DNA of 5,645 bases from Mycoplasmatota bacterium (GTDB lineage: Bacteria > Bacillota_I > Bacilli_A > RF39 > UBA660): contig DUWA01000019.1 in assembly GCA_012840755.1 (NCBI GenBank), positions 1-5,645 of the forward strand. The letters are read 5' to 3'. How positions within the stretch are numbered: the first letter of the stretch is position 1; each line of letters starts with the position of its first letter. This document shows positions 1-5,598 of this stretch, piece after piece. The notes beneath the pieces were generated by a model. The model was not told the origin of the DNA and searched no databases. It saw only the letters and a program-made list of their open reading frames with translations. Position numbers and translations under genes: made by a program.

Positions 1-7
1 AGCGCGT

Positions 8-22
8 TATATATATATATAT
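8..22. repeat. (TA)n dinucleotide tract upstream of pyk
   Basis: An uninterrupted alternating T/A run of 15 bases (7.5 TA units) lies just upstream of the extended -10 box of the pyruvate kinase gene, with 14 bases between tract and box. It covers the place where a -35 hexamer would lie. It may act simply as an AT-rich upstream element. Such tracts can also change length by strand slippage. Seen: the repeat. Inferred: any regulatory role. Confidence 0.7.
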
Positions 23-33
23 CTTAAAAAAGT

Positions 34-42
34 TGATATAAT
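34..42 (+). promoter_or_regulatory. Extended -10 promoter of pyk-GH31 unit
   Basis: The sequence TGATATAAT matches the extended -10 consensus TGnTATAAT exactly. No good -35 hexamer is present; the expected place is TA repeat, which is tolerable for an extended -10 promoter. Transcription would begin near base 49, leaving a leader of only about 9 bases before the ATG at 58. The same nine bases occur on the other strand at 5526-5518, upstream of the decayed operon. In DNA this AT-rich a chance match is possible, and transcription could also enter from beyond the window. Confidence 0.45.
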
Positions 43-57
43 TAAAATGGTGATACT

Positions 58-1473
58 ATGAAAAAAACTAAGATAATTGCTACGATTGGTCCTGCGAGCA
101 AAGAATATGACATAATAAAAAAGTTAATAGAAAATGGAACAGATGTTTTTAGATTTAATTTAAGTCATGCTAGTTATGATTTTTGTAAAGATATAATAGA
201 AAAAATTAATCAAGCAAATAAAGAATTAAATACATATTCTTCTATTATGTTTGATTTAGAAGGACCTGGAATCAGAATTGGAAAAATAATAGGTGGAGAT
301 GCTTTCTTAAAACAAGATGATAAAATTCGAATATACATGAAAGATGTTATTGGTGATTCTACAAAGTTTTCAGTAGATTACAAAAATTTAATTAAAGATG
401 TAAAGTTTAATAGTATTATAAAAATAAATGATGGTCATGTTGAATTACAAGTTATTGATAAAGGAATTGGATATATTATATGTAAGGTTATAAAAGAAGG
501 TGTTATTACATCTAATTGTAATTTAAACGTAATTGATATTGAATATGAAAGAGAATTTTTAAGTTCTAAAGATAAGGAAGATATATTATTTGCAAGTGAA
601 ATGAATGTTGATTATTTAGCACTATCACACGTTAGAAATAGCGATGATGTTCTTGCAGTTAATGATTTATTAATTGAAATAGGTGATGATAATTTAAGTA
701 TAATTGCCAAAATTGAAAATGAAAGTGCAGTAAATGATATAGATAGTATTATAAGATCAAGTGATGGTGTTATGATAGCAAGAGGAGATCTAGGTGTATC
801 AATCCCTATGGAAAGAGTTCCTGGAATTCAAAAAACTATAATTAATAAATGTCATATAATGGGTAAAATAAGTATAGTGGCAACTGAACTAATTTCTTCA
901 ATGGAAAGACAAACAAGGCCAACAAGAGCAGAAGTTTCTGATATCGCAAATGCGGTTTTAGATGGTGTTGATGCAATTATGTTGTCTGGTGAAACAACCG
1001 TCGGAAAATATCCGGTTGAAACATTAGTTGTTATGGAAAAGATTATTACGTCAGCAGAATTAGATATAAATTATTTAGAACTATTAGATAAAGCAATGAG
1101 AACTGAAAAACAAGATACGACAGGGCTTATAGCTTATAGTGTTACGGAATGTTCTAATAGGCTTAAAGCAAAGGCAATAGTAACACCTACTATAAGTGGT
1201 TATACTGCTAGAAAAATTAGTAGATTTAGACCAAGTTGTCCTATAATTGCTGTTTGTACAAATATTGAAACCATAAAAAATTTAAATCTGTATTTCGGAG
1301 TAAAACCAGTATTAATAGAAAAGTTGGATAATCTTGATGATATAATTAAAGAATCTAGAACATTAGCTACAAAATTGATTAAAACTGAATTTGGTGATAA
1401 AATTATAATAACTGGAGCATACCCATTTAATGATGTTAAGCATACTAATTTTATGGAAATAGAAGAATTATAG
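58..1473 (+). CDS. pyk: Pyruvate kinase, divergent at the K+ site
   Basis: Cytosolic enzyme that transfers phosphate from phosphoenolpyruvate to ADP, giving ATP and pyruvate at the end of glycolysis. The 471 residues match the usual bacterial length. There is no extra C-terminal PEP-utiliser-like domain of the kind seen in some Bacillota enzymes. Motifs in order: N-terminal TIGPAS (9-14); the RFNLSH segment (R32, N34, S36, H37); B domain about 70-170; catalytic IIAKIEN (K218, E220); Mg-binding ARGDLG (D244); T276; RPTRAE (287-292); LSGET (309-313); then the C-terminal allosteric-type domain from about 350. Oddities: the usual DTKGPEIR loop reads DLEGPGIR (66-73), and the glycine-rich loop near residue 152 that normally reads GVNLP is lost. 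The start ATG follows a GGTGA ribosome site at 49-53. It is followed after 10 bases by the GH31 gene. The family is certain; kinetics and K+ need are inferred. It could be a second, specialised paralogue. Confidence 0.95.
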   Translation: MKKTKIIATIGPASKEYDIIKKLIENGTDVFRFNLSHASYDFCKDIIEKINQANKELNTYSSIMFDLEGPGIRIGKIIGGDAFLKQDDKIRIYMKDVIGDSTKFSVDYKNLIKDVKFNSIIKINDGHVELQVIDKGIGYIICKVIKEGVITSNCNLNVIDIEYEREFLSSKDKEDILFASEMNVDYLALSHVRNSDDVLAVNDLLIEIGDDNLSIIAKIENESAVNDIDSIIRSSDGVMIARGDLGVSIPMERVPGIQKTIINKCHIMGKISIVATELISSMERQTRPTRAEVSDIANAVLDGVDAIMLSGETTVGKYPVETLVVMEKIITSAELDINYLELLDKAMRTEKQDTTGLIAYSVTECSNRLKAKAIVTPTISGYTARKISRFRPSCPIIAVCTNIETIKNLNLYFGVKPVLIEKLDNLDDIIKESRTLATKLIKTEFGDKIIITGAYPFNDVKHTNFMEIEEL

Positions 1474-1480
1474 GAGGTGG
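1472..1480 (+). promoter_or_regulatory. Strong Shine-Dalgarno overlapping pyk stop
   Basis: AGGAGGTGG lies three bases before the ATG at 1484 and shares bases with the TAG stop of pyk (1471-1473). This near-complete anti-16S match fixes the GH31 start. It also implies that ribosomes ending on pyk can restart on the next gene, so the two proteins are probably made from one mRNA. Confidence 0.85.
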
Positions 1481-1483
1481 ATT

Positions 1484-3910
1484 ATGTACGATTTAGGAGG
1501 ACAATTTAAAATAAATTATGATAAAGCTATTCCTAATCCTGATAGTATTATACAAGGTAAAACATATAGAATAACTATTTTAACAGAAAGACTAATAAGA
1601 CTCGAATACAATAAAAATGGTGTTTTCGAAGATAGACCTACTGAAAGAATAACAAGACGTAATCTAAAAAAACCAAAATTTGAAGTTAAAGAGGATGAGA
1701 AATTTTTAGAAATAAAAACTAGTTATTTTAGACTTATGTATGTAAAGGAAAAAAACTTTTATAGTGGAAAATTAAATCCAACTGCTAATTTAAAAGTAGA
1801 ATTAACTGATACAGATAGATTTTGGTATTACAGTCACCCTGAAATAAGAAATTATGGTGCTCCGAATACATTAAATGAAGGTTATGGTAAAAAGAAAAAA
1901 AATAAAACCAAATTTATAAAAGGTTTATATTCAATTGATGGATTTACAACAATTGATGATTCAAAAGGAAAAATATTCCTTGAAAACGGGGAGACGGTAG
2001 ATAGAGAAGTTAATGGAATAGATATTTATTTATTCTGTTATATCAAAGATTTTTCTAGCTGCTTAAAGGATTACTTTGAAATAACAGGATACCCTGCATT
2101 AATTCCAAGATATGCACTTGGAAATTGGTGGAGTAAAGATTATTCATACAATGATTTAAAATTAAAACAATTAATTGATAATTTTCAAATAGAAAAAATC
2201 CCATTATCAGTTGTATTGCTAGATAAAGATTGGCATAAAAGACCAAAGTTAAAAAAAGGTTTAGGAAATACTGGTTTTACTTTCAACAACGATTATTTTA
2301 AAGCACCTTATGATATGATTTCATATCTACATTCAAAAGGTATAAGAATTGGTCTAAATATAAATCCAACAGAAGGTATATACCCAATAGAAGAATATTA
2401 TGATAGAGCCAAAGAATATTTAGAAACTGATGAAACAGGAGTAATACCATTTAATATATTAAATCCAAGATTTGTGGATGTATATTTAAAATTATTTATT
2501 CATCCATTAGATTCACTTGGAGTAGATTTCTTTTTTATAGATTATAATGATAAAAATAAAATTAATGAAATGCAGATTTTAAAAAGATATCATTTCAGAG
2601 ATATGAATAGAAATTACAAAAGAAGACCAATGGTACTTGGTTATAATTCAGAAATAAATCCTCATAAGTATCCAGTATTATATTCTGGAAAAACTGTTGT
2701 TAATTGGGATACATTAAAGAAAATACCTTTTCATAATGCTAGTGCAACTAATATTGGTGCAACATATTGGGCACATGATATAGGTGGGTATCACAAAGGT
2801 ATAGAAGATGATGAACTTTATACTAGGTTTGTCCAATTAGGTGTATTTAGTCCTATTTTAAAATTTGGTTCTGACGGTGGAAAATACTATAAAAGGGAAC
2901 CTTGGAGATGGGATATAAAAACATCTACTATTGTAAAACAATATTTGAATCTTAGACATAAAATGATTCCATATTTATACAGTGAGGCATACCAATATAG
3001 TAAATTTGGAAAACCTTTAATAGAACCGGTATATTATAGATACCCACATTTATATGATGATGTTTTATATAGAAATGAATATTATTTAGGCAATGAATTT
3101 TTTGTAGCACCTATTATTTCTAAAAAAGAACCATTAATTAATAGAGTTATTCATAAATTTTATTTACCAGAAGGAATTTGGTATGATTTTGTAACTGGAA
3201 AAAAATTTCCAGGTGGTAAGGAATATGTATCATTTTTTAAAGATGAAGATTATCCGGTTTTTGTAAGATCTGGATCTATTATTCCTTTAGGATATAATGA
3301 AAATTTAAATGATACAACACCACCTAAAAATATGGAAATAAATATATTTCCTGGAAGAAGTAATCTATATAAACTATATGAAGATGATGGCGTGAGTAGT
3401 CTTTATAAAAAAGGGTTTTATCTAAATACCTCAATTGATTATAATTATCTTCCAAATAATTATACAGTTGTTATTAGAGCTATAGATGGAAAAAGTGGAA
3501 TTGTTCCAGAAAGAAGAAATTACAAATTAGTTTTTAGAAATACTAAAGCTGCAAAAGAAGTAGTAATATATGAAAATAGTCTTCCAGTTGAAGATTTCAA
3601 AACATATGTAGAGGGACCGAATTTTATTGTTGAAGTAAATAACATTAAAACTATTGGTCAGTTAACAGTAAATTGTAAAGGAAAAGATATTGAAATAGAT
3701 GCTGTTAGATTAATTAATCAAGATATCGAAAAAGTTATCAGTGATTTATATATTGAAACAGATATGAAGGAAATGATAGATGCTATTTTATTTGGAGAAC
3801 TTCCAATTAAGAAAAAAAGAATAGAAATCAGAAAACTTTATCGAAAAGGATTAGAAAAAAAATATGTTAAATTATTCTTAAAATTATTAGAATACATTGA
3901 ACAAGTATAA
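1484..3910 (+). CDS. GH31 alpha-glucosidase-family protein, altered active site
   Basis: Glycoside hydrolase family 31 members release glucose or related sugars from alpha-glycosides by a double-displacement reaction. The 808 residues show an N-terminal beta-sandwich (about 25-200), a (beta/alpha)8 barrel from PRYALGNWWS (208-217) through LLDKDWH (245-251), GVDFFFIDY (346-354), YWAHDIGGY (428-436) and KREPWRW (470-476), then LPEGIWYDF (561-569) and a DUF5110-like sheet (about 615-690). A lysine-rich helical tail follows (about 740-808). There is no signal peptide, so it should be cytosolic. The nucleophile position is kept (D353), but the acid/base Asp of the SGD motif is Lys (K403, in YSGKT). 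The usual SR Arg before HRYP is Tyr (Y387), and the RxH pair after FSP is K460/G462. The frame is open throughout, so it looks maintained. It may be a non-hydrolytic or neofunctionalised GH31 protein. Family assignment is firm; substrate and activity are not. Confidence 0.92.
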   Translation: MYDLGGQFKINYDKAIPNPDSIIQGKTYRITILTERLIRLEYNKNGVFEDRPTERITRRNLKKPKFEVKEDEKFLEIKTSYFRLMYVKEKNFYSGKLNPTANLKVELTDTDRFWYYSHPEIRNYGAPNTLNEGYGKKKKNKTKFIKGLYSIDGFTTIDDSKGKIFLENGETVDREVNGIDIYLFCYIKDFSSCLKDYFEITGYPALIPRYALGNWWSKDYSYNDLKLKQLIDNFQIEKIPLSVVLLDKDWHKRPKLKKGLGNTGFTFNNDYFKAPYDMISYLHSKGIRIGLNINPTEGIYPIEEYYDRAKEYLETDETGVIPFNILNPRFVDVYLKLFIHPLDSLGVDFFFIDYNDKNKINEMQILKRYHFRDMNRNYKRRPMVLGYNSEINPHKYPVLYSGKTVVNWDTLKKIPFHNASATNIGATYWAHDIGGYHKGIEDDELYTRFVQLGVFSPILKFGSDGGKYYKREPWRWDIKTSTIVKQYLNLRHKMIPYLYSEAYQYSKFGKPLIEPVYYRYPHLYDDVLYRNEYYLGNEFFVAPIISKKEPLINRVIHKFYLPEGIWYDFVTGKKFPGGKEYVSFFKDEDYPVFVRSGSIIPLGYNENLNDTTPPKNMEINIFPGRSNLYKLYEDDGVSSLYKKGFYLNTSIDYNYLPNNYTVVIRAIDGKSGIVPERRNYKLVFRNTKAAKEVVIYENSLPVEDFKTYVEGPNFIVEVNNIKTIGQLTVNCKGKDIEIDAVRLINQDIEKVISDLYIETDMKEMIDAILFGELPIKKKRIEIRKLYRKGLEKKYVKLFLKLLEYIEQV

Positions 3911-3927
3911 AAAATAAATATTTTAAC

Positions 3928-3968
3928 AAAAAACCTAAAGTTGTACCATTATAATTTTAGGTTTTTTT
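3928..3968 (+). terminator. Rho-independent terminator after GH31 gene
   Basis: AAAAAACCTAAA (3928-3939) pairs perfectly with TTTAGGTTTTTT (3956-3967). G-U and A-U pairs can extend the stem inward (3940-3944 with 3951-3955), closing on the six-base loop ACCATT. The T run 3962-3968 follows the stem core. It begins 18 bases after the GH31 stop. The A run on the left side means it could also stop transcription arriving from the right. Confidence 0.9.
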
Positions 3969-4090
3969 GATTTAATAAGTACGTTTATAAAAGATGTGAG
4001 ACTAAAAAATTAATAAAACTATTTGATATACCTTTATTCTAATCTCTTGTTAATAATAACCTAATAGAATTATTCCCTTTCTAATATAAT

Positions 4091-4117
4091 TCAACAAAAA
4101 AAGGATTTATCATCCTT
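4091..4117 (-). terminator. Terminator of the minus-strand operon
   Basis: Read on the minus strand, AAGGAT (4117-4112), a five-base loop GATAA and ATCCTT (4106-4101) form a 6-bp stem followed by a T-rich run (4102-4096). The first two bases of the stem are the last two bases of the TAA stop codon of the 167-residue gene, so hairpin and stop overlap. It faces the terminator of the GH31 unit across about 120 bases in which I see no gene. Confidence 0.8.
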
Positions 4118-4619
4118 ATTGAAAATCTTTAGTATTTTTACAACTTGCTCCTTGGTTTTTATAATATTCTTTTAACTTTTTAAAATCAATGTTTCCATTT
4201 TTATCTAAGACATTTTTATATTCAGTTGCATGTAATAATTTTGAATCATCATTTTGTAAATATAATTCACTTTTAAAAGAAACATTAATGTTTTTATCTC
4301 TTTTCAAATCTAAATCATACTTATAGTTAGAAAATTTTTGTTTAAACAAACTTCCCTCTTTCTCAAATTCATCGTAATAATTGTTAGTTTTATACTCATC
4401 AGAAGTAAATGATATAATATTTTTTAAAGTGTTTATTTTAAAAACTTTTTTATGCAATAATCCATTATATGTTATGTCATATATATAGGATTGCTGAATT
4501 TGAAGACTATGATCCATATACGCTATTAGACATCTTTCAATCTTCTCTTTCTTATTTAAAAATATAAAACCTACTATTCCTATCAATAATATAGTAATAA
4601 CACAAATTATTTTTTTCAC
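4116..4619 (-). CDS. Small membrane-anchored or secreted protein, two Cys
   Basis: The function is not recognised. The 167 residues open with MKK and a hydrophobic segment (about 4-21) followed by NKKEK, which reads as an uncleaved N-terminal anchor or weak signal peptide with the rest outside the cell. C30 is not in a lipobox. The body alternates short beta-like stretches rich in Tyr, Lys and Asn. It ends with a helix and the pattern LKEYYKNQGASCK (149-161), giving a second Cys at 160. This layout (Cys after the anchor, Tyr-rich sheet, final helix ending G-A-x-C) resembles small lipoprotein-like proteins common in low-GC Bacillota, loosely YehR/DUF1307-like; that is recollection, not a search result. 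The start is GTG (4619-4617), chosen because GGAGG lies 6 bases upstream and GTGA overlaps the ATPase stop. It looks intact although both genes before it are broken. Confidence 0.75.
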   Translation of the reverse strand: MKKIICVITILLIGIVGFIFLNKKEKIERCLIAYMDHSLQIQQSYIYDITYNGLLHKKVFKINTLKNIISFTSDEYKTNNYYDEFEKEGSLFKQKFSNYKYDLDLKRDKNINVSFKSELYLQNDDSKLLHATEYKNVLDKNGNIDFKKLKEYYKNQGASCKNTKDFQ

Positions 4620-4915
4620 TTATTTCCTCCTTTAATCAAATTAACTTCGCCACCATCTATATTAAATATAATACCAGCAATGTTTTCAATATCATCTTTG
4701 ATATGTGATGCAATCAAAATTATTTTTCCTTTTTTCTTTTCCTCTAACAATATCTTTCTGATTGCAATTGCTGCCTTTTCTTCTATTCCATTTAACGGCT
4801 CATCAAAAATCATAATTTTGGGATTTTCCATTAAAACCTGTGCAATCGCTAACTTTTGTTTCATGCCAAGAGAATATTTATGATATAGTTTGTTCATATC
4901 TTGCTTTAAATTTAA
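4616..4915 (-). pseudogene. ABC transporter ATPase, N-terminal half missing
   Basis: This is the C-terminal half of an ABC-type ATP-binding subunit. The open frame from the TTA codon at 4915 contains YSLGMKQKL (signature motif, in the LGMKQ form typical of BcrA-like ABC exporters). It is followed by PKIMIFDEP (Walker B, Asp-Glu), the D-loop region NGIEE, and the H-loop ASH. An internal ATG at 4897 would give 93 residues, against a usual 200 to 300. Walker A, the Q-loop and most of the helical domain are absent, and an in-frame TAA stands at 4918-4916. Family-like sequence begins abruptly at LNLKQDMNKLY, so roughly the first hundred-odd residues were lost by deletion. A product could not bind ATP normally alone. 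The stop TGA (4618-4616) overlaps the GTG of the next gene. No permease gene is visible beside it. Confidence 0.85.
4626..4630 (-). promoter_or_regulatory. Shine-Dalgarno fixing a GTG start
   Basis: On the minus strand GGAGG is followed by AAATAA and then the GTG at 4619. It lies inside the last codons of the ATPase remnant. It supports GTG rather than a later ATG as the start of the 167-residue protein, and supports translational coupling with the gene before it. Confidence 0.8.
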
Positions 4916-5426
4916 TTATTGTAATTTGGAAACAAATCCGGTTCCATTAATAGTTGCTTTCTCGTACAATAGTTCCCAATCATTTAAAGAAAGCCACCAA
5001 GAACCTGAAAAATCTGTTTGACATCCAAGCTAATTATTTGCTGCTCTCAAGTTCAATGTTTTTATACTAGCAAAAAGTGCTGCAATACTGTAATACTTAA
5101 TCACCTATAGTTATTCCTTCTCTACCGATAGCATATGTCACTTCGCTACTACCAACTGGCAATGATTGGAAACCAGAAGTAGCCCCCGTATTTTATCATC
5201 AACTTGAAATTGAATATCACGATTATATGATGTACCAATAATGTTTATAACTTGTGAACTATAATCAGTCTTACTTTTATTTTCTATTTTTGCAGTATTT
5301 TTCCATCCAGGAATTTTATACCCTGCAAAAAATACTATATCAGAAGAAAATGCTAAAGCAACTGTTATATTTAAAATAAGTCTCACTGCAAGAGCTACGA
5401 TTATAAATTTTATACTTTTCTTTCAT
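4916..5426 (-). pseudogene. Broken secreted small-protein gene
   Basis: Reading across frames gives one coherent product of about 170 residues with at least four lesions. The start is ATG at 5426-5424 behind AGAGG. One extra base just after it hides a Sec-type signal peptide reading KKSIKFIIVALAV, then LILNITVALAFSSD. The frame then runs from 5386 (GYKIPGWKNTAK, DYSSQV, IQFQVDDK) to about 5190. There a missing base in an A run shifts reading to TGATSGFQSLPVGSSEV and TYAIGREGITIGD. An extra T near 5100 moves it again, to YYSIAALFASIKTLNL and LRAANN. A TAG at 5032-5030, one change from CAG, interrupts before GCQTDFSGSWW. The frame ends at TAA 4918-4916. The repaired protein looks like a small secreted beta-rich protein. 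LRAANN and FSGSW recall DUF2712-like proteins found near ABC transporters, but only loosely. The final stretch may come partly from the deleted ATPase. Confidence 0.72.
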
Positions 5427-5430
5427 TAAT

Positions 5431-5435
5431 CCTCT
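5431..5435 (-). promoter_or_regulatory. Ribosome site of the broken secreted-protein gene
   Basis: AGAGG on the minus strand lies 4 bases before ATG at 5426, which marks that ATG as the original start even though the frame breaks immediately after it. CTATTT and AAATAG (5434-5447) form a small 6-bp inverted repeat that covers the first part of this site and could partly mask it in RNA. Confidence 0.6.
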
Positions 5436-5499
5436 ATTTCAAAATAGTATAAAAATCAAAATCATTCTCAATCACCAGCCATAAAAACTACTATAATAC

Positions 5500-5529
5500 A
5501 TATGATATGGTAATTTTATTATATCATAT
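5500..5529. repeat. Perfect 9-bp inverted repeat, possible operator
   Basis: ATATGATAT (5500-5508) and ATATCATAT (5521-5529) are exact reverse complements separated by 12 bases. Arm centres are 21 bases apart, close to two helical turns, as expected for a dimeric DNA-binding repressor. One arm contains most of the -10 box of the minus-strand promoter. It could alternatively form a hairpin in RNA. The arms are AT-only apart from one G/C, which lowers their weight. Confidence 0.45.
5518..5526 (-). promoter_or_regulatory. Extended -10 promoter for the minus-strand operon
   Basis: Minus-strand TGATATAAT is a perfect extended -10 box, identical to the one before pyk. Transcription would start near 5511, giving a leader of about 85 bases to the ATG at 5426. 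The box overlaps one arm of the 5500-5529 inverted repeat, which fits repression by a dimeric regulator. Chance matches are common in AT-rich DNA. Confidence 0.45.
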
Positions 5530-5539
5530 TTCGACTTTT

Positions 5540-5569
5540 TTTATATTGATTTTTAATTGTAATTATCAA
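5540..5569 (-). promoter_or_regulatory. Possible second upstream promoter
   Basis: On the minus strand TTGATA (5569-5564), an 18-base spacer and TATAAA (5545-5540) form a plausible sigma-A type promoter upstream of the extended -10 site. It faces the same broken gene. Both hexamers are one or two changes from consensus, so this is a weak call. Confidence 0.3.
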
Positions 5570-5570
5570 G

Positions 5571-5598
5571 TTGTGTGCGACATTACAAGCATTATAAT
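5571..5598 (+). promoter_or_regulatory. Possible rightward promoter at window edge
   Basis: TTGTGT (5571-5576), a 16-base spacer and a perfect TATAAT (5593-5598) point out of the window to the right. It is followed by two direct copies of TTAAAAAC (5599-5606 and 5608-5615). No gene start lies within the remaining 47 bases. If real, it would drive a divergently transcribed gene beyond the edge. Confidence 0.25.

Noticed and set aside
1..6. GC-rich AGCGCG at the very start, unlike the rest of the window
   Set aside because: Six bases are too few to interpret. It may be the end of an upstream feature or an assembly edge.
2055..2246. A 63-codon open frame on the minus strand inside the GH31 gene
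   Set aside because: It lies fully inside a well-supported gene, has no ribosome site that I can see and encodes a composition-driven hydrophobic peptide.
3969..4095. Possible remnant peptide or short hairpins (for example GAATTAT at 4067 with ATAATTC at 4086) between the two operons
   Set aside because: All frames are short and broken, and the repeats are AT-only and weak. I see no gene or RNA here.
4680..4883. A 67-codon open frame on the plus strand opposite the ATPase remnant
   Set aside because: It is the mirror of the ABC signature and Walker B coding sequence and has no family features of its own.
5138..5386. The 82-codon minus-strand frame from GTG at 5386 as a gene of its own
   Set aside because: Its start falls inside the signal peptide of a longer product that begins at 5426, and its last part is out-of-frame sequence after a shift near 5191. 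It is one block of the broken gene.
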